Assembly (NCBI RefSeq): GCF_900456975.1
Contig: NZ_UGYM01000002.1
Span: 1,674,001-1,738,000, forward strand
Direction: 5' to 3'
Length of the DNA: 64,000 nt
Source of the DNA: Shewanella baltica
Lineage (GTDB): Bacteria; Pseudomonadota; Gammaproteobacteria; Enterobacterales; Shewanellaceae
Numbering within the stretch: position 1 is the stretch's first letter; the number at the start of each line of letters is the position of its first letter. The notes beneath the pieces are model-generated. The model saw only the letters and a program-made list of their open reading frames with translations, made no database searches and was not told the DNA's origin. Below are positions 27,889 to 36,872 of the stretch, piece by piece. The position numbers and the translations under genes were made by a program.

Positions 27889-28260
27889 ATGCTCACTAAA
27901 ATTTTACTGACAGTCTTAGTCATTGCTGGCGCTTGGTTTTTGCTGATGAAGCGCCAGCGACAAATTGTGCCTCAGGCCGCGAATATCAGCACTAAACGTT
28001 TAAATGAACCCCTGTGGCGTCGTTATTTACTCACAGGCGTGTTTGTGGTGCTCGGACTGAGTGTGCTCAGTTATAGTGTTTGGTATTGGCGCGATCAGCA
28101 CAAAATAGTCACGGTTAGAATCGTGTCACCCAATGCCGACAATAACGGCGAGTATCGCGTGCGCAAAGGCGATATTTCAGACTCGAAAATGGTGACGCTC
28201 GATGGCATCTATATTCGCTTTTCGACCCAAGAACGGCTGGCAATCATCGAGACCGATTAA
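27889..28260 (+). CDS. Unknown small membrane protein with two helices
   Basis: I do not recognise this 123-residue protein. It has an N-terminal hydrophobic helix (3-20), a basic cytoplasmic-type stretch (KRQRQ, KRLNEPLWRRY), a second helix (about 48-66), and a soluble tail of about 50 residues with FSTQERLAIIE at the end. By the positive-inside rule, the basic loop is cytoplasmic and the tail periplasmic. AAGG precedes the ATG. It is probably a genuine gene, given its codon pattern and spacing; no motif suggests a function. Confidence 0.6.
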   Translation: MLTKILLTVLVIAGAWFLLMKRQRQIVPQAANISTKRLNEPLWRRYLLTGVFVVLGLSVLSYSVWYWRDQHKIVTVRIVSPNADNNGEYRVRKGDISDSKMVTLDGIYIRFSTQERLAIIETD

Positions 28261-28386
28261 GGCATATTTATTTTACTAAATTATCTTTCGCGCCTTTTCA
28301 TTGCCAACTTATGCGGTAAACTAGCGACAATTTTTTAGCCTGCACTTAAGTGGGATCGTTAACTTAAGTTTTTTTCAGGAGGACAA

Positions 28387-29334
28387 ATGATTACTGCTTA
28401 TGTGTATGAAAATCGTCACCTTACCGTGACAGAGCTCGGCATACTGGACAGTATTCCCGCATCGACCATTTGGTTAGATCTGTATAAACCCGATGATTCG
28501 GAGCGAGAATGGTTAAGTCATTTTTCTGTTGAAGAAGTGCCTGACGAAGAAGATATCAATGAAATTGAGGCCTCGGCACGTTTTTATCAAAACAGCGATG
28601 GCCTGCATATCAATTCGTTATTCCCCCAGCGTGTCGGCCAAGATGTGCGTGGCGTTAACGTGTCCTTCAACCTTCGCACCAATTTTTTACTGACAATCCG
28701 TGAAGAAGACGTGGGTCTTATCCGCTTGCTGCGTAACTATTTACGTTTGGGCCGGTTAGATGTGTCGACGCCGCAGGAACTGTTTCTCGAATTATTTAAT
28801 CTGAAAGTGGATTATCTGTCTGACTTAATCGAAGACGTTTACACAGTTCTCGAAAATGTCGGTGAGCAAGTATTTGATAACGATGAGCTTGATGATGTAT
28901 TTAAGCTTATCACTCTGCAAGAGGACTCCAATGGTAAAATCCGTTTGAGTTTGCTCGATACCCAGCGTTCACTGCGTTATATGCAGCGTTACTATCGTGG
29001 CCAGCTATCCGATGAGCACTTGAAGGACTTGCGGGAAATGTTGTCTGATATCGAGTCGCTGATGCCCCACAGTCAGTTTATTTTCGATAAGTTAAACTTT
29101 TTGCTTGATGCGGCCATGGGTTTCAGTGGTCTGCAACAAAACAAAATCATTAAAATATTCTCGGTTGCCGCTGTGGTGTTTCTGCCGCCGACCCTGATTG
29201 CCAGTAGTTATGGGATGAACTTTACCAGTATGCCTGAGCTTGAGTGGCAATACGGTTACCCTATGGCGATTGTGATGATGTTAGCCAGTGCCGCCGGTAC
29301 TTACTTTTTCTTTAAACGTAAGCATTGGTTGTAA
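28387..29334 (+). CDS. corA: CorA-family divalent metal (Mg2+/Co2+) transporter
   Basis: A 315-residue pentameric channel subunit. The large cytoplasmic domain (1-255) is followed by two C-terminal helices; the first ends in the selectivity motif Y-GMN at 275-278, and a basic tail (KRKHWL) follows the second. CorA conducts Mg2+ (and Co2+, Ni2+) inward and closes when cytoplasmic Mg2+ is high. SD AGGAGG lies right before the ATG. It is a single gene ending in the terminator at 29371-29406. Confidence 0.92.
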   Translation: MITAYVYENRHLTVTELGILDSIPASTIWLDLYKPDDSEREWLSHFSVEEVPDEEDINEIEASARFYQNSDGLHINSLFPQRVGQDVRGVNVSFNLRTNFLLTIREEDVGLIRLLRNYLRLGRLDVSTPQELFLELFNLKVDYLSDLIEDVYTVLENVGEQVFDNDELDDVFKLITLQEDSNGKIRLSLLDTQRSLRYMQRYYRGQLSDEHLKDLREMLSDIESLMPHSQFIFDKLNFLLDAAMGFSGLQQNKIIKIFSVAAVVFLPPTLIASSYGMNFTSMPELEWQYGYPMAIVMMLASAAGTYFFFKRKHWL

Positions 29335-29370
29335 GCCAGGCGCTAGTAGCGTTGGTTTCTCAAATTAAAA

Positions 29371-29406
29371 AAGAAGGGTCGAATGCAATATTCGACCCTT
29401 CTTTTT
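29371..29406. terminator. Bidirectional terminator between corA and the HD-GYP gene
   Basis: AAGAAGGGTCGAAT pairs perfectly with ATTCGACCCTTCTT around GCAAT, with As before and Ts after. Confidence 0.88.
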
Positions 29407-29521
29407 ATCACTGCTATTTAATCACGTTTATTCAATGACTTTTACCAAAGAGTTTGACTCGATGACTTTGAATAAATGCGTGAAATCCGTTAGGCATGAA
29501 TCGCTGAGCCTATTAACTAAA

Positions 29522-30787
29522 TCACTGTTTACGACTATCGCCGCCAAAGTAGTAACTTACTCGTTCGCGGGGATTCAGGTACTCGTGGACTTTTTCGGGA
29601 AGCGCCGCAGGCGGTAAGCAGCGCACTATGCTGATCCCTTCAATCTCTAAATCAACGATAGGCGCTTGATCTTTAGGGACTAACGCATCGTAAACCAATA
29701 TCTTAGGGCATAGCAGCTTGCTTAAGTTAACTGACATCACCATGGCATATTGACCGCTGGATAATTCCACCACACTGCCAGGAGGATAAATGCCTAACAT
29801 CTTGATCATCTTGCCAATATATTCTTGATTGAGCTTAGTCTTGTATTGCTTGTACAAATGCCCCAGAGCGGCATAGGGCATTCTGGCTTTGCCCTGTTGG
29901 CTTGGGTAACACAGGGAATCGTATTCGTTCACTACCGCAATCAGTTGCGATACTTTGTCTAACGCCTCTTCCTTTAAGCCTTTGGGATAACCACTGCCAT
30001 CGAGACACTCGTGGTGATTGGTGATGGGAGCCAAGGCCGCTTGTGGGAAATTATCGGCTAATTTGAGCAGTTCTATCCCAAGTAACGGATGCTGCTTGAT
30101 GAAATTAAGCTCTGGCGCTGACCAAGGGGTCGATTTTTTAAGAATTTGTGGTGGGACTTTTAATTTACCCACGTCGTGGAATAGGGCACTGAGACCCACT
30201 GTTTCAATCTCACTTCTATCCCATTCGAGTTCTTTGGCGATTAACATAGAAAGAATCGCGACGTTCAAAGAATGGTAGTAAATGCTTTCATCCTGCTTAG
30301 CATCGCTCATCAAATGCAGCACTAAGTTATCTGAGTTGAGCAGCTGCTCGACTATGGTGTGCACCAAATCTTTAGCGTCATCGACCGCATTTAAGGGGCG
30401 ATTACGCAGCTTAGAAATGAGGCTACGCATCATGGCGACCGAGCGGGTAAAGTTTTGCTCGGTTTTATGAATGTCGCGGCGTAATTTCTTTTGCACTTCG
30501 ATTTGTTCGGCCTTGTACTGATCCATGTCGTTTTTAAGCACATTGATCTCAGCACTTGGCGGTAATTTGATTGGGTTGACCGCATCAGCATGTATCGGGG
30601 CGACTTCACTGCGTTCTAAATCGACGATGACATGTTCGATGCCCAGATTTTTAATCAACTCGATTTGCGCAGCTTGTTTAATATGAAAGCTACTGAATAA
30701 AAAGGGGTGATCTTTCCAAGCCACGGGCAAACGCACAAAGTTGCCGACTTGAAGTTGATGGACTGAGACTTTACAGCTTTTTTTCAT
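29522..30787 (-). CDS. HD-GYP cyclic-di-GMP phosphodiesterase with DUF3391 N terminus
   Basis: A 421-residue protein. Residues 5-75 (VSVHQLQVGNFVRL, IEHVIVDLERSE) look like the DUF3391 domain usual on these enzymes; a coiled-coil linker (about 85-115) follows. The HD-GYP domain spans about 140-330: HDVGK (204-208), NHHE (257-260) and DGSGYPKG (263-270), so the metal ligands and GYP motif are intact. Active members hydrolyse c-di-GMP to pGpG or GMP, favouring motility over biofilm. The last 80 residues are an extra domain I cannot name. It stands alone, without GGDEF or EAL partners nearby. Confidence 0.88.
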   Translation of the reverse strand: MKKSCKVSVHQLQVGNFVRLPVAWKDHPFLFSSFHIKQAAQIELIKNLGIEHVIVDLERSEVAPIHADAVNPIKLPPSAEINVLKNDMDQYKAEQIEVQKKLRRDIHKTEQNFTRSVAMMRSLISKLRNRPLNAVDDAKDLVHTIVEQLLNSDNLVLHLMSDAKQDESIYYHSLNVAILSMLIAKELEWDRSEIETVGLSALFHDVGKLKVPPQILKKSTPWSAPELNFIKQHPLLGIELLKLADNFPQAALAPITNHHECLDGSGYPKGLKEEALDKVSQLIAVVNEYDSLCYPSQQGKARMPYAALGHLYKQYKTKLNQEYIGKMIKMLGIYPPGSVVELSSGQYAMVMSVNLSKLLCPKILVYDALVPKDQAPIVDLEIEGISIVRCLPPAALPEKVHEYLNPRERVSYYFGGDSRKQ

Positions 30788-30905
30788 ATTCTTGTTATCG
30801 TGAAGCCTAATGTGGGTTATTTTATCTCAATGATGCTGCTTTACAATTACTTAACTAACATGTCAGCATAGTAAGCCTAGAAAGTAGCCAATCCATTGAG
30901 GAAGT

Positions 30906-31601
30906 ATGGACTTTATTGAAGTATACCCTAATGCGTTGCCAAACGACTTGTGTGACCGTCTCATTCTGGCATTTGAGCAACATGCTGGCGTTGTCGACGG
31001 ACAAACGGGCAATGGCGTTGATCTGGAGAAGAAGATCAGCCGCGATTTGACCTTAGATAGTTTCGCCGACTTGCAGCCCCTCAGAAACGAACTCTTAGGT
31101 TATACCTTAAAGGGCGCGGTAGATTATTTCACAAAGTATTCAATGGCGTTAATGGGCGCGGTCGCTGTGTCTGTGAGTGATGAACAAGGCCAACCCGCGA
31201 CGCTAACCCCTGCTAATTTTGCAGCGCTGGGTGCGCCTAGAGCCGATGGTTTAGTGAAGTATTTGTATCGCAGTGGCAGTATTAATGTTCAAAAGTATCA
31301 GCAGAATAAAGGCGGTTATCCCCACTGGCATTCGGAGCAATTCCCGCAGAATGGTCACAATGAAGCCTTGCATCGCGTCGTGCTTTATATGTTTTATTTA
31401 AATGATGTGGAAGCGGGCGGTGAAACCGAATTTTATTATCAGCAGCGTAAAATTTCCCCGAAAAAAGGCACTATGGTGATAGCACCAGCGGGATTCACTC
31501 ATACGCATAGGGGTAATAAACCTGTGAGTGGTGACAAATACATTGCCACCTCTTGGATCATGTTCAATCGAGCAGAGCAGTTATACGCTGTGATTGCCTG
31601 A
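30906..31601 (+). CDS. 2-oxoglutarate/Fe(II)-dependent oxygenase (prolyl-4-hydroxylase-like)
   Basis: A 231-residue enzyme of the P4Hc type. The double-stranded beta-helix core runs from about 125 to 220: PHWHSEQFP (139-147), FYLNDVEAGGETEF (163-176), the distal iron histidine in FTHTHRGNKP (His199 or 201) and Lys211 in DKYIATSW as likely 2OG ligand. Known P4Hc enzymes use H-x-D; here the near pair is H142-S-E144 (or H140-W-H142), which is unusual. Target may be a protein or small molecule. GAGG precedes the ATG. It lies between the divergent HD-GYP gene and the convergent phoQ. Confidence 0.8.
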   Translation: MDFIEVYPNALPNDLCDRLILAFEQHAGVVDGQTGNGVDLEKKISRDLTLDSFADLQPLRNELLGYTLKGAVDYFTKYSMALMGAVAVSVSDEQGQPATLTPANFAALGAPRADGLVKYLYRSGSINVQKYQQNKGGYPHWHSEQFPQNGHNEALHRVVLYMFYLNDVEAGGETEFYYQQRKISPKKGTMVIAPAGFTHTHRGNKPVSGDKYIATSWIMFNRAEQLYAVIA

Positions 31602-31698
31602 TAAGTATGAGTATCCATATAGTTACACATCCTTGTTTTAACTATTTGTATTTGGTTATTTTGTATTTAGCTATCTTTGTTGTGAGCTATCCCTGTCC

Positions 31699-33048
31699 TT
31701 AAACAGGGATACGGATCCTAAAGAGTGCACCTTCTAAGCGGCTTTCCTCAATTTTTAAACTACCACCGTAGCTGTGAACGATTTCATCACATACGGCTAA
31801 TCCGATACCTTGTCCTGGTGACTGGGTATCGGCTCGCACGCCGCGTTGGATAATCTTCTGTCTAAGGCTTTCTTCGACACCTGGGCCATCATCTTCGACG
31901 ATAAGTTCAAACTCACCTTGTGAATTAATCTTAGCCGATACATGCACTTGGCTGATACATAAGCGGAAAGCGTTTTCCATCAGGTTACCACACAGCTCCA
32001 TCAAGTCGCCCTTGTTGCCGGGGAACATTAAGGAAGGGGAAATGCTCGCTGAGAACTGCACTTGCTTATCGCGGTAAATTTTAAATAACATTTGCGCTAA
32101 TTGATCGACTAAGGGCGCAATCACAGTCTGTTCTTGCTTCAGGCCTTGGCGGCCTAACATGGCGCGTTTTAATTGATATTTGACCAGCTGATCCATCTGG
32201 CTGACCTGTTCCATGATCTTTTCGCTCGCCGATTGTTTACTCAAACTGGCGTCATCTGTGATGGCATGCACAGCCGCTAAGCGGGTCTTAAGACTGTGTG
32301 CTAAGTCGTTCATAGCATTTTGATAGCGCTGTTGTTGGGCGCTCGATTGTTGCAGCATTTGGTTGAGTGCTTGGGTTACCCCTTCGAGTTCAACAGGATA
32401 GCCTTCTGAAAGTGATTTACTCTTACCTTGGTTAATCGATTGCAGTTCATTCTGCATCCGTACTAAGGGGCGCATTCCCCAATAGGCGGCGCTGACCAAT
32501 AGAATTAACGCTAAGGCTAATACCATGGCTAAACGAATATAAGTGCGTTTACTGAACTTACTGTATTCCTGCTCGAGTTTGGCGGCATCTTTGAGGACGA
32601 GTAAATTGTAATGTACGCTAGCAATTTCCACCGCGAGCAAATAGACGAAGTAACCTCTGTCATCGGCCATAGTAAGATAATAGGGCGGAGAATCGTTGCG
32701 AATTTCGTTAAAACGCTCGCAAGTATCAAATAAGCCGCGGTCTACTGCGAGGGATGAAGTCCAAACTTGTTTAAATTTATCATCGCAACTCGCAATCACA
32801 TAACGTTCTTGCTTATTATTTTCCTCCAGCCACGCACTGGTATCGGGGATGAGATCGTGCTCCCGCAATTCGGCGGCGACTTGGGGAATTTCGGCAATGA
32901 GTTGTGCGGTTTCTTCGTTATAGCTATTTTGCGCATGCAGAATATTAACCATCCATGCGAGACCAAAACCCACTAAGGCAATAATCGATAGCGAGGTGAG
33001 AAACATCCGCGTCAGTAGACGTTTCTTAAATTTTAATCTTAGTTGCAT
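31699..33048 (-). CDS. phoQ: PhoQ-type sensor histidine kinase
   Basis: A 449-residue inner-membrane kinase with TM1 (about 16-36), a 130-residue periplasmic sensor, TM2 (about 170-190), HAMP-like linker, DHp helix with phospho-acceptor His251 in NDLAHSLKTRLA (E. coli PhoQ has DLTHSLKTPLA), and an ATPase domain with N- and G-boxes (NLMENAFRL, VEDDGPGVE, GQGIGLAV). It overlaps the regulator gene by 10 bases. The family senses low Mg2+, antimicrobial peptides or acid; the periplasmic domain is short of obvious acidic clusters, so the signal is uncertain. An imperfect hairpin sits across the stop codon (31689-31710). Confidence 0.87.
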   Translation of the reverse strand: MQLRLKFKKRLLTRMFLTSLSIIALVGFGLAWMVNILHAQNSYNEETAQLIAEIPQVAAELREHDLIPDTSAWLEENNKQERYVIASCDDKFKQVWTSSLAVDRGLFDTCERFNEIRNDSPPYYLTMADDRGYFVYLLAVEIASVHYNLLVLKDAAKLEQEYSKFSKRTYIRLAMVLALALILLVSAAYWGMRPLVRMQNELQSINQGKSKSLSEGYPVELEGVTQALNQMLQQSSAQQQRYQNAMNDLAHSLKTRLAAVHAITDDASLSKQSASEKIMEQVSQMDQLVKYQLKRAMLGRQGLKQEQTVIAPLVDQLAQMLFKIYRDKQVQFSASISPSLMFPGNKGDLMELCGNLMENAFRLCISQVHVSAKINSQGEFELIVEDDGPGVEESLRQKIIQRGVRADTQSPGQGIGLAVCDEIVHSYGGSLKIEESRLEGALFRIRIPV

Positions 33049-33713
33049 GGCAGGTTAAATTTATATCCTTGGCCGCGAATGGTGACGATGGGATTGTCTA
33101 TCCCATCGCGGGTCAGTTTTTTGCGCAGGCGGCTGACCATCACTTCAATCGTATTCGGATCGCCTTCTTTATCGCCGTAAATCACATCGAGCAAACGTTG
33201 TTTGGCAACCACCTCGTGGCAATGACGCATTAAATATTCGAGGATCAAATATTCAAAGGCAGTGACTTCCATGATTTCATCGCTCAGAGTGACTTGTTTC
33301 GCGGCGAGATCAAGTTTTAATTCTCCACTGCAAATTACCGGTTTAACAAAGCCTGCACTGCGGCGTACTAAGGCATCGAGCCTAGCGACGAGTTCTTCTT
33401 TTTGAAAGGGCTTGACTAAATAGTCATCGGCACCAGCATTAAGGCCTTCGACTTTATCCTGCCAATTAACTCGGGCCGTGAGGATTAATATCGGCGCTTT
33501 AAGACCCGCTTCTCTGAGTTGTTCAATTAAGCTAATGCCATCTTGATCGGGTAAACCTAAATCGACAATAGCCACATCGATGGGATAATTCGTGGCTTGA
33601 TAGAAACCTTCTTTGGCAGTGAGCGCCACTTGAACTTGATTGCCGAGATCGCTTAATTGCACTTTTAAGTGGTGGGATAAAATAGGATCGTCTTCAACAA
33701 CCAAAATTCTCAT
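33039..33713 (-). CDS. phoP: PhoP-type OmpR-family response regulator
   Basis: A 224-residue regulator, partner of the overlapping kinase. The receiver domain (1-120) has the acidic pair ED (7-9), phospho-acceptor Asp51 in IVDLGLPD and Lys in LVKPF; the C-terminal winged helix (130-224) ends in VTIRGQGYKFNL. I use the ATG at 33713, the usual MRILVVEDD start; an ATG three codons earlier would place an AAGG almost on the start codon. Known PhoP controls Mg2+ uptake and outer-membrane genes; the adjacent corA may or may not be a target. Confidence 0.88.
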   Translation of the reverse strand: MRILVVEDDPILSHHLKVQLSDLGNQVQVALTAKEGFYQATNYPIDVAIVDLGLPDQDGISLIEQLREAGLKAPILILTARVNWQDKVEGLNAGADDYLVKPFQKEELVARLDALVRRSAGFVKPVICSGELKLDLAAKQVTLSDEIMEVTAFEYLILEYLMRHCHEVVAKQRLLDVIYGDKEGDPNTIEVMVSRLRKKLTRDGIDNPIVTIRGQGYKFNLPCN

Positions 33714-33900
33714 AATATACATGCCTTAAAGTGGATGAGTTAAGCCTTAGTTAGCAAAGCAGTCTACGCAAAATCACACTGATAACCAAATAGAGTATCA
33801 GCATATCTTAGTTGAACTTAACCTTTGCTGACCGAGCAGAACTTGTGGTCAAAATAAGTACTCATTTATTGTTGAATATGAAAGTTTTGCCGATGGAGTG

Positions 33901-34260
33901 CTAGCGTATCGGTGAATTTCCCCAAGGAGACTTTTGTTTTCTGATCCGCAAAATACCGTTACCACAGATAATTGCACCTAAGGTAAATAACATCACCGCC
34001 ATCATAATAAAAGACAATCTCAACCAAGGCGCTTCTTGCGCTAAACGCATTTGTATCGCTTCAATCGTCGTGACGCCCCAGACGGTAAAGACACTCATAA
34101 ATAATAAAGTTTGTAATAAACGCAGTAAGTAAACCGAGTTAAAGAATAAAACTAAGGGCGCAATTGCAAAGGGGATGGCAAAGCTAATTTGTTCATAACG
34201 TACAAAGTGGGCACACAATAGCCAGCAAGCTATCAGGATCCAAAGACTTCTCCACCACAT
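33901..34260 (-). CDS. Unknown small multi-helix membrane protein
   Basis: I do not recognise this 119-residue protein. Four hydrophobic stretches are visible (about 3-20, 27-47, 51-66, 80-102), with a basic C-terminal tail (RIRKQKSPWGN). It lies alone between phoP and the interrupted symporter gene. No charged catalytic motif is seen. Codon pattern and lack of overlap suggest a real gene. Confidence 0.5.
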   Translation of the reverse strand: MWWRSLWILIACWLLCAHFVRYEQISFAIPFAIAPLVLFFNSVYLLRLLQTLLFMSVFTVWGVTTIEAIQMRLAQEAPWLRLSFIMMAVMLFTLGAIICGNGILRIRKQKSPWGNSPIR

Positions 34261-34411
34261 TTATTTAGCTCCATTTAACGTATTAAAATAGTAAACACAA
34301 TGTAGCTAAAAACAAACTGCCATACTATTGGCATGTTCACATTTTGCTAATTGTAGAAAAATTAATTGGGCTAAGTACAGACAAAAGTGTAAACAAAAAG
34401 CGTAAACAAAA

Positions 34412-34435
34412 ACGCCCAACACAGAGGCTGGGCGT
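34412..34435 (-). terminator. Rho-independent terminator of the symporter gene
   Basis: ACGCCCA and TGGGCGT pair; on the minus strand, TTTTTGTTT follows. It lies 20 bases past the stop at 34455. Confidence 0.75.
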
Positions 34436-35561
34436 GATGGGTATTTAACTAAGGCTAGTTAGAGCTATTTGAATGATGAACTTGCTCATCAAAATTTCTA
34501 GCAACCTTACCCGCTTGAGTGTCGTTAAACACTTGCTCGTTAAATTCACCTTCAGATTTCGCAATGACCACGGTCGCCACACAATCACCGGTGACGTTTA
34601 CTGCAGTACGTACCATGTCGAGTAGGCGATCAACACCGATAATCAGTGCAATACCTTCAACCGGTAAACCAACTTGATTCAATACCATGGCCAGCATGAT
34701 AAGTCCGACACCCGGTACGCCTGCGGTACCAATTGATGCCAATGTCGCTGTCACAACAACGGCGGCATAATCAGTGAGCGAGAGTTCAATGCCAAAAACC
34801 TGAGCGATAAATACAGTTGCCACACCTTGCATGATTGCGGTGCCATCCATGTTAATGGTTGCACCTAAGGGGAGCGTAAAGGCGGCAATCTTATTATCGA
34901 CACCTAATCTATGCTCAGAGGCTTCTATGGTAATCGGCAAAGTGGCATTTGAACTTGCTGTTGAAAAGGCAAACAGCTGCACATCACGCATTTTACGGAT
35001 AAATATTAACGGATTGAGGCCAGAGAAAAGTTTTAGAAGTGTAGGGTAAACAATAAACGCATGGACCAGTAATACACCGAGAACCACGAAGAAATATTTA
35101 ACTACGCTACCAAAGGTTTCTAAACCGAGCGTTAATGCAAGTTTTGCCATCAGCGCAAACACCCCATAAGGTGCCAGCTGCATGATCAGTGTCACGACGC
35201 GCATGATGACTTCATTTAAATCTTCAAACAAAGCCGCAACGCGTTTACCTCGCTCACCAATATGGGCAATAGCAAAGCCAAAAATTACCGCAAAAATAAT
35301 GATTTGCAGCATATTGCCTTCACTCAATGCTTGCATCGGATTGGTGGGGACTATATTGATAATCACGCTTGAAAGACTTGGCGCTTCTTTGGCGATGTAC
35401 TCCATTTTCTCTGTAGCCAGCGAAGCGTTCCCAGGATGTATAAGGACTGCACTGACAATCGCAACCACGAGAGCAATAGCGGTGGTGAATAAATAGAAAG
35501 CGAGGGTTTTGCCCCCTAAACGGCCCAATTTTGAAGGCTCACTCAGTGAGCAAGTTCCACA

Positions 35562-35564
35562 GAC
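35562..35564. repeat. Target site duplication, left copy (GAC)
   Basis: GAC next to the left end of the IS; the matching copy is at 36870-36872. Three bases is the usual IS3-family duplication. Confidence 0.85.
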
Positions 35565-35600
35565 TGTCTCGTCCTGAAATAAGTTGACACTTATTTCTAC

Positions 35601-36434
35601 CTAAAACGCCTGATGAACCTCATCGGGCGTTTTATATTTTAAGGCCAAATGTGGCCGTCGTTGATTATATATGGCGACCGCTTCTGCCACCATCTGTCGC
35701 GCCTCCTGCAGCGTTGCTGGCTTATGTGTTAAAAACTCCTGCTTCAATATGCCATTTACGCGTTCTGCTAATGCATTTTGATAGCAGTCATATCCGTCTG
35801 TCATTGAGCATGTCACACCATGATGTGTGTGAACCGCTTGATAAGCGTTTGAGCAGTATTGTATTCCTCGATCTGAGTGGTGTATCAGCGGTTTATCTTT
35901 GTCTTGCCGCTGCCTCAGTGCCTGTTTGTACGCTGTTAGCACACCATCTGTTTTGAGATTATCATCAACATGATAGCCCACGATTTTTCGTGACCAGGCA
36001 TCGGTCACCAGGCTTAAGTAGGCTTCATTATTTTGCAGTGGCAGATAGGTAATATCAGCCACCCAGACTTGCTCTGAGCGAGTGATGTCCACTTGTTGCT
36101 CACTGGGCTTAAGCAAGTTGGGATGACACCTAAATCGATGATGACTGTGAGTCGTTTTGTGGTACGCCCGTTTAGGTGCGACCAACAAACGATGCGCTCT
36201 GAGGCTGCTAAATAACCGGTCTCGCCCAATCACTATTTGATGTGATTTATTCAGTAAATACTGCAACTTGCGTGTACCTATTCGTGGTTGAAATAACCGT
36301 TCATATTGCACCGTTTGCAACACGTGTTGCTCCCTCTGCTCTGATACTTTTTGCCGCTGACATTGCTGATAATACGCCTGACGGCTAATCCCGAGGTAGC
36401 GACAGCATTGGGTGACGCGATAACCTATGGCCGT
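35601..36434 (-). CDS. IS3-family transposase OrfB (DDE catalytic part, made by frameshift)
   Basis: About 277 residues in the -1 frame relative to OrfA, expressed as an OrfAB fusion by slippage on the A-run at 36434-36439. The rve/DDE core is intact: first Asp in WVADITYL, second in HHSDRGIQY, and Glu in NALAERVNG, with 35 residues between the last two, as expected of IS3 members. The N-terminal part (IGYRVTQCCRYLGISRQAYY) is the HTH_21-like region. The open frame extends to 36323 with a weak internal start. The start given is the frameshift point. Confidence 0.88.
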   Translation of the reverse strand, partial: TAIGYRVTQCCRYLGISRQAYYQQCQRQKVSEQREQHVLQTVQYERLFQPRIGTRKLQYLLNKSHQIVIGRDRLFSSLRAHRLLVAPKRAYHKTTHSHHRFRCHPNLLKPSEQQVDITRSEQVWVADITYLPLQNNEAYLSLVTDAWSRKIVGYHVDDNLKTDGVLTAYKQALRQRQDKDKPLIHHSDRGIQYCSNAYQAVHTHHGVTCSMTDGYDCYQNALAERVNGILKQEFLTHKPATLQEARQMVAEAVAIYNQRRPHLALKYKTPDEVHQAF

Positions 36435-36817
36435 TTTTTCCTGGAGCGTTTCGCTCGTGGCTTTTTTACGACAGAAATCCCGTAGTCAGTTCTAAGTTTT
36501 TCGACAATGGCTTCGAAGAACGCGGCTTTCATGCGGGTATCTTCAAGTTCGGCTTCGAGTGCTTTTATCTTTTGCTCGGGAGTGAGTGTGGTGGGCTCAG
36601 TCATTAAATGTCCTCGCATTGATGTAGATGGTGTTCCTTGGGACCAATCCAGTTTTCCATGTTTGCGAAGCCAAACTAACACGGTGGAACAACCTTGAAT
36701 ACCGTACTTGTCTTGGGCCTGCTTATAAGTCAGCTCGCCTTTTTCCACTTGGTCGACAACGGCCAATTTAAAAGCGAGGGAATAATCACGTTGAGTTCGT
36801 TTAATTGTTGAAGTCAT
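36425..36817 (-). CDS. IS3-family transposase OrfA (helix-turn-helix)
   Basis: 130 residues. The N-terminal helix-turn-helix (YSLAFKLAVVDQVEKGELT..AQDKYGI) binds the inverted repeats, and a leucine-zipper-like coiled coil (about 75-105, IKALEAELEDTRMKAAFFE) drives multimerisation. The C terminus is strongly basic. GGAG six bases upstream supports the ATG at 36817; an earlier in-frame start at 36850 lies in the terminal repeat and is not used. Confidence 0.88.
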   Translation of the reverse strand: MTSTIKRTQRDYSLAFKLAVVDQVEKGELTYKQAQDKYGIQGCSTVLVWLRKHGKLDWSQGTPSTSMRGHLMTEPTTLTPEQKIKALEAELEDTRMKAAFFEAIVEKLRTDYGISVVKKPRAKRSRKKRP

Positions 36818-36869
36818 TACACTCTCCAAAATGAGTTTGAAAAGTGTCAACGCTATTTAGGACGGGTCA

Positions 36870-36872
36870 GAC
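36870..36872. repeat. Target site duplication, right copy (GAC)
   Basis: Second GAC beside the right IS end at 36869, matching 35562-35564. Confidence 0.85.

Larger units (their letters stand above)
35565..36869 (-). mobile_element. IS3-family insertion sequence, 1305 bp
   Basis: Imperfect 26-bp terminal inverted repeats (35565-35590 and 36844-36869; about 19 of 26 match) both begin TG and end in the shared TGACAC. Two overlapping transposase frames lie on the minus strand with a run of six As between them for -1 frameshifting, and the element is flanked by the GAC duplication. Coding looks intact, so it may still move. I cannot name the element without a database. Confidence 0.92.

Noticed and set aside
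31689..31710. ATCCCTGT/ACAGGGAT hairpin as terminator of phoPQ
   Set aside because: It overlaps the stop codon and has no T-run on either strand.
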